Assembly: GCA_946803715.1 (NCBI GenBank)
Contig: CAMPET010000068.1
Span: forward strand, 181,586-193,988
Source of the DNA: Beroe ovata
Lineage: Eukaryota > Ctenophora > Nuda > Beroida > Beroidae
Direction: 5' to 3'
Length of the DNA: 12,403 nt
Below the pieces are notes generated by a model. The model was not told the origin of the DNA, searched no databases, and saw nothing but the letters and a program-made list of their open reading frames with translations. This document shows positions 1 through 9,242 of this stretch, one piece after another. How positions within the stretch are numbered: the stretch's first letter is position 1; every line of letters starts with the position of its first letter. Position numbers and translations under genes: made by a program.

Positions 1-50
1 CACACACACATGCACCATCCTGGATCACAAACGCGACACAATACACTAAC

Positions 51-187
51 CTGATATCGTGGATAGTTTTGTCGAGAAGGATGCTCGCTGGGAGAATGTG
101 GAATGTGAGGGTGGAGCTGAATCCGTTGTCATTGTAACGATCTCTACATCGTGTCTACTCCCTGGTTCCAGGCCTCGTAGCATGTAC
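51..187 (-). CDS. RIMBP exon 20: second half of FN3 domain II
   Basis: Acceptor TATTCCCAG, donor GTTAGT at 50-45. One base completes Val967, then 45 codons and one leftover G. YMLRGLEPGSRHDVEIVTM is the E-F strand region of an FN3 (the LxPGxxYxVxV pattern with His for Tyr), and FSTKLSTIS closes the domain. Phase and domain register both match exon 19, which shows that the large intron containing the CFAP73/CCDC42 gene belongs to this transcript. Confidence 0.88.
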
Positions 188-3100
188 CTGGGAATAGTTA
201 CTGGGTTCACACGGAGGGAGATGAACCATTGAATATCATTATACCGTTGAAAAATCGCCAGCTTCCCCTGCCCCCCCAGGAACATAATCAGGGTATAAGA
301 GGATATAATCTTAGATTTCACCGTGATTGAAAATGCTGAGAGTAATTATGCCCAACTGCTAATTTTGCTATGAATTTTTCATCATAGTTATGTATTTTGA
401 TCACGTATTCTCGCAGATTTGACAATGTAGAGTTAACAGCTATATAATTTTCGCATAACCAGTGTATGGTACAAAACGTGCTGTGATTTGCCCCTCTCCG
501 TGGACCTCGGATCCTTTGAACACTCCAGTATGATTGATAGCTCCATGATCAGCTATCAGCATGTGTTATTTGTTGTAACCAGTGTTCATGATATTGTCAG
601 GTGGCAGCCACGTGACACATCGTGGCAACAAGCAATGCATGTCAGAACAAATCAACATCGCACAGCACTAATTATGCATTATATATTACGATTTAAAACA
701 ATTATCCGCTTCATTCGTCTTGCAAGACACCGTATATAGTATTTGCTCCTGTTGCTGCTACTGTTGAACCTATACAGCTTTTTTACACGTGGACACAGGT
801 GTTGTTTAGTATACCGATCCCTTGTTAGGTTTCATAGAGACCGGGAATCACCGTGGAACATGACTGCTTTCAACTTCGAACACTACTTCCAAACCAAGTT
901 CGCAGAGCGTTTGGTTGAGGGTAAGTCTACAGTAATAATGTAATGGCTTTCAATACTCACTTAACTTGAATAATATTACGCTTTGTTTCCATGTCCAATA
1001 TCAAATGAGGGAACTTGATCGATTCACCATATTCCAATAGATTCTCACCCCCAATACCACCTCACACTCCACAGGTTCGGATAATTCTGAGAACCACATG
1101 ACTGCTGCGACCAGACTGTTGGAAAAGAAGCGGGAGATGCTGGAGTTGGAGCAGGTCTTAGCCGCGAGGAAAGAGGCATTTCAACTGAAGATGGCAGCAC
1201 TCAGTGCCCGCAGGGAGGAACTGGATAAGAAAGAGCTGGAACTGAGGGGATCGCTCATCAAGTTCGATCAGTTCCTCATTGAGAACGATGTGAAGAAGCA
1301 GAGAGCACGCAAGAAAGCGTCGCAGGAACGATTTGAAAAGGAGCGGAACACGAAGGAGGTCGCTCTGCGGACTGAGGAAAGAGAACAACTGAAAATAGAG
1401 TTACAGAAGCAGAAAGCGAAAATGAATCGGGAAAAGGTATTCAGGAGTTATCTGGAGAAAGTTCTGGAAGGAACGAATGAGTTTAACGAGTTGAGAGACA
1501 TCCTCCGTAAGCACGAAACTCTGTCGTCCAATTTGGAGGACCTGGTCGAGAAATCGACCGATATGTCGGATAAATTGGACGAGAAGAAGAGGGAATACTA
1601 CGGGATGGTCAAGACAAACGATGAGAAGATCATGGGATACACTAACCTGATAGCGGATCTTACGTGGAAAAAGGAGGAAGCGGAGGCCAAGTTACAGAAG
1701 TGGGAGAGTCTGTGGGCTCACATTCAGAACACGGCATCACGGAATGTGCTGCTGTTGGGAAGAGTGAAGATGGCCACAGAGAACATCTATGTTCAGATTT
1801 ACAAGCAGAGGGGGCTACCTCCCAAAGAGGTAGAGGGGGCAGCGGAGCAGTTGAAGAAGATATCGACCTACATCAATGATCTGAAGGATATTATCGCTGA
1901 GAGTGCTAGAGTCCATCAGGAACAGGGTCAATAGGGTGCACTATCTGCACAACCAGAAACGTCAGAAATCTGCATTTTGGCCATTGGCCAAGCTTGGTGG
2001 GAGAGCTGATTGGACGCTGGTCGCTGAGATGTGGTCGAGGTTTCAGAATGGGCAATAAAGTGATTAATTGATCAGTGAATCACAACAGTTTCACTATTCC
2101 AATGATGTCCGAATCACTTTCCAATGATTCTGTCTAAAAATAGTGGTGATTCAGTAAAGACTAAGCTTTGTCGGAGTGAATGCGATTCTTTGTCAACATA
2201 ACGTGACTACATCATCACAATCACATCTTATAGCTAGAATTGAGTTATTATTTCCACTTTTCGATGGTTTATCGGCAAAAAGTGCTTGCCATGAAGTGAT
2301 GAAGATCAATAGACTTTATTTTGTAAATTTGCAAGGAGTTAAAACTTTAAAATCTACGGCGTTTACATTTCTCTATGGTTTCCATTGAAAGCATGTATGG
2401 ATTTGAATTTTTGTGTTTTCATATCACCAAAGTTCAATGATAGGCATTAGGCGTGCTGCCTGTGGAAAGGAGAACGATACCCATTTTAGCCATGATTTAG
2501 CAACGGAGAAATTTCTAGCCTAGGGGACGGTTATATCTCCTCAAATATGGCAATGACCAATGAGGCATGAAAGGAAATTGTGGAGAAAATCAATAAAAAT
2601 GGGGTACACTCATTTGAACACTCACACGAACTCTCCGGGATAGAGGGACACAACATGTCGAGTGTTGAGCACCACAGCGTGGTGATAGTGTGGCTGTCCG
2701 ACAAACGCCACCACCGCACTCGTGCTCGTCACGTTAGTCACCTCCAGACCTTGGGGCGCCTGCGAGAGACAGGGTAGTGGGGATGTAGAGGATGGCAGAT
2801 GTGAGTTGGATAATAAGAAACTGTAATTAGGAACTAGAAACTGGGAAGTAGGATTCACTGAGTTTGAACTCTCGGGAGTCAAGAGTTGGGTATTCACAGT
2901 AACTCGGTATCACGTGCAGAATGAGGAGTTGTAATCTCATTTGAGCTTAGATCACGTGGGTCATGGGTGGTACAATAATCACCTTGATAGGGTCTCTACC
3001 GTAGATACAGGGTTTACTGTCCCTGCTCTGTCCAGTGGACGAAACACTCCTGATGGTCAGGTAGAGGGGACGAGGCGAGGGCAGGTTACTCAGCACAGTC

Positions 3101-5588
3101 CTGCATTCTGCTGTCTTGGTTACCTGCGTTGCCATGGTAACCGTGTTGGGTGTTGTCAGGTGTTGTCAATATAACATTGTGTTATTTTGACAGCAGTTCA
3201 TAATAACACTATTCTATAGTGAGGTTTACCTTGAATTCGTGGTTGTTGACCAGGACTTTGAACCCGACCAACTGGACAGCTGAGTTGGGCAGTTGCCAAG
3301 TGAGAAGCAGATCTTCAGCAGCAATCTCCTCATATTCCACTCCCTCAGGGACTGGAATATCTGCGAGGTGTAAACATAATCAGTCGGCGCCACACAGGGA
3401 CACGGCAATAATGGAATACGGATTTTGCAATCGTCTTTTCAGCGTGATAATTTGTGTTAATGACAAGTCCTTACCTCTATTGGAAGAGGTTGCAAGACAG
3501 GGTATCTTAGGGAGAAGTGAACTGAGACGTTGGGTTTGAGACACGCGTCTCATTTGCTGTGTCTTCTTTTCATTCACATCTACAGTCTGAATGAAATTCC
3601 GCGGCACCAATCTGAACAATGAATGATGTGAACAATCGCCCCTAGAATCACACTGTATCATACTGTATCATACTCCTCGCTCACTGGTCAGGTCAGAGTC
3701 GAATTATGTTAAGAGTAACGAGGAAGCAACAGATCTTTCACGAAATCAAGACTTGAACATATCCAAGATATGCCTAGATTCTCAGGATGATGCTATTGAC
3801 TAACCCCCGTTCCCCTGACATATGCTCCGCCGTATAGAACCCATCCTCATCTGCATCCCCGAATATGTAGATGAAATCCCCCGAGTGTAGGCTCAGTTCG
3901 TCCTCCGGGTACTCGTTGGGGGACATGGTCACGGGATCGTAGCTGTACAACACCAGTGCCACGGATATCTCCCCAATGTCTTCCTCCTCCTCCTCCTCTT
4001 CCATTTCATCTTCCTCATCGTCTCCATCTACTTCAGTGTCTGTCTGTGGGGCAGAGAGAGATTGTGGGGTGTCAATCTTACAAACAGCGGTGTCAATCTA
4101 TCAGTTAGTTCTCGCGAAGCGAAAACAAACAATTCTATCTGCCATAATGTGGCAGCAGTATGGGAGAAAGTGTCTGGAGTGGGACAAGGAATAGCATGAA
4201 CAAGTTTCCTCACCAGATCGTCCGTGACGGTAATAACTGGGGGAGATGACTTTGTCTTGTGGGCCCACTTGATGTTTTCCTTCATCATACCAACTTTCCT
4301 GAAAAAATTGAGGTTGGAAAATACCCTTGATTAAACTCCCGTCTGCAACATTTCCTTGTGTTTGAAGTTACTCACTCGCTGGTCGAGATGATGTTCTTGT
4401 AGTTGTTGATCTCATCTCTGAGCATCATATTTTCATTAGCCAGCTCTCCCAGACGCTTGTTCAGCTCCTTGAACTCCACGGAGGAGTTATCCTTGGTGAC
4501 GGTGTTACACGACTCCTCCAACTCTCGCTCCTTGTCCAGGATTGTGTCCCTCAGGGATGAGTTCTCTGCCTCCATCTTACTTATCTGAGGGTAACACAGA
4601 GGATGGTGAAAAATCCACAATAGCTCAAAAGCCAGAATCGTTCACAATTAATTAATTCACTGTTCAGTTTGAACCACGACATAAAACTTCAGACAGCTTG
4701 TCAGATGAGGTGCAGCACTACCTTGTTGATCAGGTCAGTCCTCTCGGTGTTGTGTTGAGACTTTAGATTAGCCAGGTCATCTTCCTTCCTTGACACTTTG
4801 GTTTGGAGTGTATTCACCTACAAATAACAGTGCCGTGATTGGGAACAATTAACAAGTGTCTGTCTAGGTAGAATGGTAGAGGGCGAGGTAAAGAAGGAGA
4901 AGAAATATAGGAAGATCAAGAAGAATATAAAGAGAAAGAAAACAAGATAATGTTGATCAAAGGAACCTGATTCTCAACTTCCTTCTTCAGATTCTGAAGG
5001 GTTTCATCGTGCTTCTTCTGCATGATTGCTGCTGCACTGTCCTTCTGTTTGATCTCCTGTAACAGTTTCAGAGTGGCTTGACTGCTGACGGAGTCCTGGT
5101 TTTCAGAGAGCGCACTTTCTAACTCGATATCACGTGCCTGTCATGGAGAGAGAAAGATTAGAGATATTCATTTTGCTAATTATCCTGAAAAATATAATTG
5201 TCAGTTGTAAAATTCCCGAGAGAGAAATATCAATCCACTCTATAATAAGTTAGGGGGGGGGCATTGATGTCATACCCAGGTCCAGAATTCAGACTGCACA
5301 TAATGAATAGCGTTGGGAGATCCCCCAATATTGCCCTTTTGTAACCACTTGGTGAATATTTTGAAGCACATGCCAGGCAGATTTAAACGGAACTCATGAC
5401 GTTGTTAAACTTAATTAACAATCCATCATCAATTATCGTGTCTGGGTTGATAAGAATGTATTTGCAAGAGGGAACAAATTCTCCTCAAATGAACAACAGA
5501 AGCGGTGTATTAAGTATTTACAACTAGTACAGCGTGGATAAAGCAGTGTGGATCATACTGTAGTGCTGCGATATTGTGTGTGTTTGTG

Positions 5589-5623
<35 letters not shown>

Positions 5624-8600
5624 NCTTTCAAATGTTGGAACTTTGCCAGAGTTTATTTGCACAAAAACCATTCATTATTCAACTCCATGATCTGCATTAA
5701 AGCAACACTACACATTCCTCATGTTACTCGTAACTCGGTAAATTCTTCAAGTTCTTACTACACTGGATCATACAGCAACATGACGAATATTTCAATCATC
5801 ATGACGATGATTTCTGGAAATTTTGAACAAAAACCCGGGTCCTGGCAAACATAATACGCCTAAAACATGAAATCGCCAGAAAATCAAAGGATCAAAGACA
5901 GATGAAAGTATCATAAATGAAACTAACCGCCATCTTGTTTCCGAGTTCCATATTCTCGATCTCCAATCTCTCCCTATCAACCCGGAGTCGATCCCGTTCC
6001 TCGGACAGCTTGATGACGTCATTCTTGTGTGTTTCTCCCTCCACCTCCAGTGCTTTGACCAGCTCTTCCAGCTGGTTATTCCGCATCTTCTGTGTCCTCA
6101 GCTGGTCTAGTACCTGGGGAGAGAGAGTGGTGCCCAGCGTGTCACGGAGAAGATCGATAAGGAGCGCGGGGAAATGAAGGGGGGAGATGACGGGGGAGAT
6201 GAGGAAGAGGAGGAGAGAGGAGGATGAGAGAGGAAAAATCAGGGTAATCATTCGGCACTTCCTCTCTCCTCTGCTCTAAGGCAGGGGATAATGAGGAGAG
6301 AGTGGGGAGCAAGGAGAGGAGCAGTCAGAGACGGGAGAGTTTGCTCGAACCTCCTCAGTGGTGGTCTCGAAGTTCATCTGCTCCTCCCTCATGATATCCT
6401 TGTCCTGTTTCAGATTCTCCACTATAGCCTCCAACTGTCGTACCATACCGGACTTGTCCATCACACTCTCGGATGCTTCGTGAAGCTCCTGCACGATAGT
6501 CAAAATACGTTTATAATAATAGAACAATATGACTTGCTTGAGTGTGGACTTTGGAGTGCTTGCATACATCTCCGAAATCAGATGAATGTGGATGAAAATG
6601 AGGCATCTATATAACAAACCTGGTGGAGCTATATAACAAACCTGGTTATAACAAACCTGGTTATAACAAACCTGGTTATAACAAACCTGGTGGAGCTTCA
6701 TGATGGTGAGCTGTTTCTCTCTCAAGTCAGTCGTGAGCTGGGCAACCTCTTTCTTTGACTCTGTCAACTCCTTCTCGACATCAGCCTGAGAAGGAAGGGG
6801 GAAATGAGCATTCGGAGGGAAAAGTGGATTCATTACATTTGCTGAGGGATGGACCTCAGGCATGGTGTCAAGGGGTAACGTCTAACTCACCCCTAGCATG
6901 ATATCAGGCTGTGGCTCTGAGATGGAATTATTGAGTTTCTGTAGTGACTTTATCTCGTCATTCAACTTCTCTATCTCTGCCACGGAGTTGTTCAGCTTGG
7001 AGTTGTTCGCTTCCAACTCGTCGTAGTACGAGCCTGCTTTCCGGTTCAGAGCCGACACTTCTTGCTTGTACTGCGGGAAAAGAGGGGATTAGATGAGAGA
7101 ATTGATAAAGTTGTATTGAGCAAATTGGAATAGTCTCAACTCTGTTGTTATACGAAAGGTAATCTGAACCGAATGCCAGTAACGAGGAAAGTACCATGAC
7201 TACCAGTCATGATACCAGTTATTTGAAATAATCCGTTGTTACCAAAGGTGAACTAAAATGAATGTCAGTTATGAGAACCAGTGCCAATCTCCAGTCTTAA
7301 CAGCCACTTAGGTATATTAATACCTGTTCAATTGTTTCACCGAGCGAGGAAATTTTCTCCATATCCTTCTCTCGGAGAGTTTGGAGTGCTGCCAACTTCT
7401 CCTCATACTCATCGAACATGTTATCATTGGGGTGAACCCCGCCCAGTTCCGAGGAGTTGCTACTCGGCATCTCCTCTTGGAACATGAACTTGTTACCGTC
7501 GTCAACTGGAGGGGAGAGAGGCGGGCTGTGAGCACTGATATTGAGGGGAAGAGAGAGAGTGGAGGTGGGGGATTCAAACAGTTTGGCGGGTTGAATCGTG
7601 AAAAAAGAGAGTCAAGGAGTGACAGCTATAATAGATGACAGTCAATCAGGTGTCGAAGACAGGTCTTGACCTCGTGACTACTGACCTCCAAACCCGTGGT
7701 AAATGTCCCTCATATCATCTTCTTCCTCCTCGAAAAACTCAACTTGGATCTCCTTATCCATCTTCACAACTGTCACTGTCTGTTGCTCTCTGGGAGGGTG
7801 AATGGGTCTATGGGGGATCGAGAAATAGTCGGAGCAGACTTGGGGTGAAATGGAGGCAGAGTCTAATCGTGACACGTTCAATAATTCAAGCTGGTTAAAC
7901 TGCCTCAATTGCCATAATTAGTCCTACCTGCCAGTGTACTTAGATCTATCGATCTTAACAATAGTCGATTTTCCATCTTCCCCCTCCTTTTTCTTGGTCT
8001 TCTCCTTTGTTTTCCTCACGAGAGTCCCATCACTCCTACTCCGCCCCCCTTTCCCCTCACCTCTCCGCGACAAACTACTCTTGGGTGTGTCTCCTCTGCG
8101 GTGCGGCGAGGGGGACCGGTGGATGCGCCTTGCTGATTTCCGGGCAAGGGTGTGCTTTGGTCCGTCAATCGAGGGTGTGCTCGGTGTGCTTTTGATGTCT
8201 GATTCCTGATCAGAGTCATCTTCCAACTCACTTAACTTCTTATCCTGTGCAATAGCAAATTCAATGAGAGAAAGAAACGTATTTGACTCGAATTGATAAA
8301 ACTAAACTTTGGTAGACGTTATCTATTCCACATTACACTTTTATCTGCGACAACAGCAACACAGAACATCCTATGACTCTCCCATCCCAGTCTACCTTAT
8401 CGGTTATATTGTGAAGTATCTCTCTGTGCTGTCCCCTGAGGGATGACAACTCGTTATCGAGCTTCACATCAGACGTAGTCTGTCTCGTCTTCTCCAACAG
8501 TGCTATCTTCCGTTCCAGAACATTCCTTTCTTTGTTTGCAAGTCTCAGATACGCTTCCAGATCTTTCTTAGAAGCGCCATTCCCGCCCTGTGATGTTGAG

Positions 8601-8980
8601 GGTGTTTCCACAAAACCATGTATTGAGATCAATGAAATGATAGGTTTGGGCGCAGATGTACTTACATCTTTGCTGATTTTCTTCTCGGCAGCTTCAACTT
8701 TGTCTTTCCCTGACACCTTGTTCACTGTACGCTTCTTTTCGACCTGCAAAAGATATGGTGTTGTAGTTTGTGGTAGTTTTTCACCTAAACTTAACAGTAA
8801 ACAACACACGGAAAACCTGGCCAACATTTAACAACAACACGCGGATGAGGATGGTCTATACTCTAACGAGCATATGCCATAACCAACTATGATACCAACC
8901 TTTGGAGAGGTAGTTCTGTTAGCAAATCTAACAGACTTATCCACCCTTCTCCGCTTTACAGGGTGATTAACGTTCAACAT
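51..8980 (-). CDS. RIMBP: RIM-binding protein (RIMBP) family scaffold, 20 exons, 3' end outside window
   Basis: Joined exons, 5' to 3': 8980-8900, 8743-8666, 8587-8396, 8244-7928, 7789-7686, 7505-7324, 7070-6891, 6785-6687, 6488-6351, 6113-5928, 5137-4967, 4817-4722, 4584-4376, 4298-4214, 4043-3805, 3611-3475, 3360-3230, 3123-2983, 2759-2626, 187-51. Every intron is GT-AG, and all 19 junctions keep one open frame of 1012 codons plus one base. Known family role: RIM-BPs are cytoplasmic scaffolds whose SH3 domains bind proline-rich motifs in RIM and CaV calcium channels at presynaptic active zones; vertebrate RIMBP3 is a testis form. The coiled coil, SH3, FN3, FN3 order matches the family. The start is the first in-frame ATG with a purine at -3. 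The gene continues left with an unfinished glycine codon (phase 1), where a third FN3 would begin. Family assignment is firm; exact orthology and organism are not known. Weakest donors are exon 11 (GTTCCT) and exon 18 (GTGATT). Confidence 0.9.
860..1934 (+). CDS. CFAP73/CCDC42: CFAP73/CCDC42 family ciliary coiled-coil protein (DUF4200), 2 exons, 306 aa
   Basis: Exons 860-920 and 1075-1934, joined across a 154-bp intron (GTAAGT / CCACAG) inside a glycine codon. First in-frame ATG at 860, context AACATGA with A at -3; stop TAG 1932-1934. The product is almost entirely coiled coil. Family landmarks: N-terminal EHYFQTKFAERLV, the DUF4200 start RLLEKKRE (about residues 34-41), LRGSLIKFDQFLIEND (about 77-92), and the C-terminal QKWESLWAHIQNTA plus LLLGRVKMA (about 228-254). 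Length matches the human relatives (just over 300 aa). Known roles: CFAP73 is part of the MIA complex that tunes inner dynein arms, and CCDC42 is needed for sperm head-tail assembly in mouse. Features of both paralogues are mixed, so this may represent the unduplicated form; I do not choose between them. A start at the second Met (1098) alone would lose the conserved N-terminus. Confidence 0.92.
2054..2059 (+). terminator. AATAAA polyadenylation signal of CFAP73/CCDC42
   Basis: Canonical AATAAA 120 bases after the stop codon, followed by a T/G-containing stretch. It would place the mRNA 3' end near 2075-2085, well inside RIMBP intron 19, giving a short 3' UTR. Confidence 0.7.
2626..2759 (-). 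CDS. RIMBP exon 19: first half of FN3 domain II
   Basis: 44 codons plus two bases (residues 923-966). Acceptor TCTCTCGCAG, donor GTGAGT. The peptide APQGLEVTNVTSTSAVVAF...HYHHAVVLN matches the opening strands of RIM-BP FN3-II. An aligned tryptophan usual in FN3 is replaced by Phe (VVAF), as seen here. The exon ends on GT, completed 2438 bases away by the G that opens exon 20. Confidence 0.88.
2983..3360 (-). CDS. RIMBP exons 17-18: fibronectin type III domain I
   Basis: Exon 17 (3360-3230) completes an aspartate codon from exon 16 and gives IPVPEGVEYEEIAAEDLLLTWQLP...GFKVLVNN: the proline-rich start, B-strand tryptophan and C-strand GFKVLV of an FN3 fold. Exon 18 (3123-2983) supplies the rest: TVLSNLPS, PLYLTIRSVSSTGQS, and an ending CIYGRDPIK. 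The GRD ending followed directly by an Ala-Pro domain start is the RIM-BP FN3-I/FN3-II junction. Exon 18's donor is GTGATT; a competing GTAGAG lies 16 bases upstream but would lose phase with exon 19. Confidence 0.9.
3475..4043 (-). CDS. RIMBP exons 15-16: acidic run and SH3 domain I
   Basis: Exon 15 (4043-3805) opens with an acidic linker including seven consecutive Glu (about residues 721-727), then the SH3 core from about residue 732: YSYDP (the ALYDY-type motif), the EDELSLHSGD RT-loop side, FGDADEDGFY, and SGERG. The domain is split by intron 15 inside a glycine codon and completed by exon 16 (3611-3475), which starts LVPRNFIQTVD, the conserved PxNF end of the fold. Reading through intron 15 gives a false stop, so the SH3 looks broken until it is spliced (donor GTTAGT, acceptor TTGTTCAG). 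DEDGFY followed by RGLVP is characteristic of RIM-BP SH3 domains. The ligand-binding aromatic and proline positions are present, so it should bind proline-rich peptides. The rest of exon 16 is a polar linker. Confidence 0.92.
4214..7505 (-). CDS. RIMBP exons 6-14: long coiled-coil region
   Basis: Nine exons: 7505-7324, 7070-6891, 6785-6687, 6488-6351, 6113-5928, 5137-4967, 4817-4722, 4584-4376, 4298-4214 (residues 259-706). Junctions from exon 6 to exon 13 are all phase 0, a pattern typical of coiled-coil genes whose exons can be added or lost without breaking frame. The peptides have Leu/Ile/Val at heptad spacing between Glu/Lys/Gln/Asn (LEELVKALEVEGE, ERDRLRVDRERLEIEN, LNKRLGELANENMML). This is the expected N-terminal coiled coil of RIM-BPs, used for self-association and partner binding. 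Exon 11 (4967-5137) has no in-frame ATG near its start, so a simple ORF scan misses it; it was recovered from its acceptor (CATGACAG) and phase match. Exon 14 ends with a Ser-Pro-Pro segment (KSSPPVITV) that leads out of the coil. Confidence 0.87.
5138..5927 (-). other. RIMBP intron 10 with (CT)n microsatellite and an undetermined base
   Basis: This 790-bp intron (donor GTTAGT, acceptor CATGACAG) is non-coding on both strands as far as I can see. It contains a run of eight G at 5253-5260 and a (CT)n tract at about 5593-5623 that ends at an N (5624). The N may mark a collapsed or gapped repeat, so true intron length is uncertain. Confidence 0.75.
5593..5623. repeat. (CT)n dinucleotide microsatellite
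   Basis: About fifteen CT units followed directly by N at 5624. The upstream bases are TG-rich (TGTGTGTTTGTG). Simple-sequence repeat inside RIMBP intron 10. Confidence 0.95.
6609..6693 (-). repeat. 15-bp tandem repeat duplicating the intron 8 splice donor
   Basis: Five copies of ATAACAAACCTGG (plus strand), three of them at 15-bp spacing. On the minus strand each copy reads CCAG|GTTTGT, the exon 8 / intron 8 boundary. The array spans the real donor at 6687/6686 and extends into the intron, ending with a copy of the CTCCACCAG exon end. It looks like slippage-driven expansion of the exon-intron junction. Confidence 0.85.
7686..8587 (-). CDS. RIMBP exons 3-5: first helical segment, Ser/Arg/Lys-rich linker, acidic segment
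   Basis: Exon 3 (8587-8396, 64 codons, residues 54-117) is heptad-like and helical (for example NVLERKIALLEKTRQ). Exon 4 (8244-7928, residues 118-222) begins acidic (LEDDSDQESD), then becomes a low-complexity serine/arginine/lysine stretch (RRIHRSPSPHRRG, RKTKEKTKKKEGE) that is probably disordered and contains several SP/TP sites. Exon 5 (7789-7686, residues 224-257) returns to an acidic segment with EEEEDD near residue 245. Splits: exon 4 ends with two bases of an arginine codon completed by exon 5; exon 5 ends with the first base of a valine codon. There is no recognisable globular domain. The basic linker suggests electrostatic contact with membrane, nucleic acid or microtubules, but this is inference. 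Confidence 0.85.
8666..8743 (-). CDS. RIMBP exon 2: lysine-rich segment
   Basis: 26 codons (residues 28-53), phase 0 at both ends, acceptor TTTTGCAG and donor GTAAGT. It starts VEKKRTVNKVSG and is lysine-rich and helix-prone. The exon is duplicated at 9836-9913 with three base differences, all synonymous. The right-hand duplicate keeps only GTA of the donor before an undetermined base. Confidence 0.85.
8900..8980 (-). CDS. RIMBP exon 1: start codon, basic N-terminus with PP1-docking-like motif
   Basis: 27 codons, phase 0 end, donor GTTGGT. ATG at 8980-8978 with G at -3. The peptide carries a basic cluster KRRR at residues 9-12 and, just after it, KSVRF at residues 15-19. KSVRF fits the RVxF consensus for docking protein phosphatase 1, and the basic cluster resembles a nuclear localisation signal. 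Both are short-motif predictions only. A second copy of this exon at 10195-10275 encodes the identical peptide. Confidence 0.85.
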
Positions 8981-8997
8981 GTCTCTCAGTTGGCACG

Positions 8998-9126
8998 GTT
9001 ACATCTAATATGTTACATCTATAATATGTTACATCTAATATGTTACATATGATATGTTACATCTATAATATGCTACATCTATAATATGTTACATCTATAA
9101 TATGTTACATCTATAATATGTTACAG
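8998..9126 (-). repeat. ATG-TAA minisatellite upstream of RIMBP start, copy A
   Basis: Tandem units of about 14-16 bp (ATGTTACATCTATAAT, plus strand). On the RIMBP strand eight units read ATG followed directly by a stop (seven ATGTAA, one ATGTAG). The array ends 18 bases before the RIMBP ATG and so is probably within the 5' UTR if the TATA-like site at 9243-9250 is used. Confidence 0.85.
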
Positions 9127-9242
9127 CCGATGTTATTTTCAGTAATTTGGTTACTATACATCTTTCACTGAAATCTTTACCCGTGCCGACCCGTGTACTA
9201 ATAAACGAGAGTGTAACACAGTGCATACTTCGTAGGTATAAG

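Larger units (their letters stand above)
188..2625 (-). other. RIMBP intron 19 (2438 bp), host of a nested antisense gene
   Basis: The intron is bounded by donor GTGAGT (2625-2620) and acceptor CCCAG (192-188). Other introns of this gene measure 77-253 bp, apart from the 790-bp intron 10. It holds the complete two-exon CFAP73/CCDC42 gene on the plus strand. The flanks, 188-859 and about 2060-2625, contain no other convincing exon or RNA gene on either strand. An E-box CACGTG lies at 609-614, about 250 bp before the nested start codon. Confidence 0.85.

Noticed and set aside
488-739. 83-codon open frame upstream of CFAP73/CCDC42
   Set aside because: It begins at a non-ATG codon in this reading, shows no known domain and ends before the gene's own start. 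It is treated as intron or promoter sequence.
1158-1388. Minus-strand open frame opposite CFAP73/CCDC42
   Set aside because: It mirrors the coiled-coil coding exon, and the plus-strand frame carries the conserved family motifs.
2176-2388. 70-codon plus-strand open frame after CFAP73/CCDC42
   Set aside because: AT-rich, no family match, no splice link to the gene upstream, and beyond its poly(A) signal.
3774-3804. Apparent stop codon just after SH3-I, suggesting a truncated RIMBP
   Set aside because: The stop lies in intron 15. Splicing from GTTAGT at 3804 to 3611 restores LVPRNF in frame and completes the SH3 fold.
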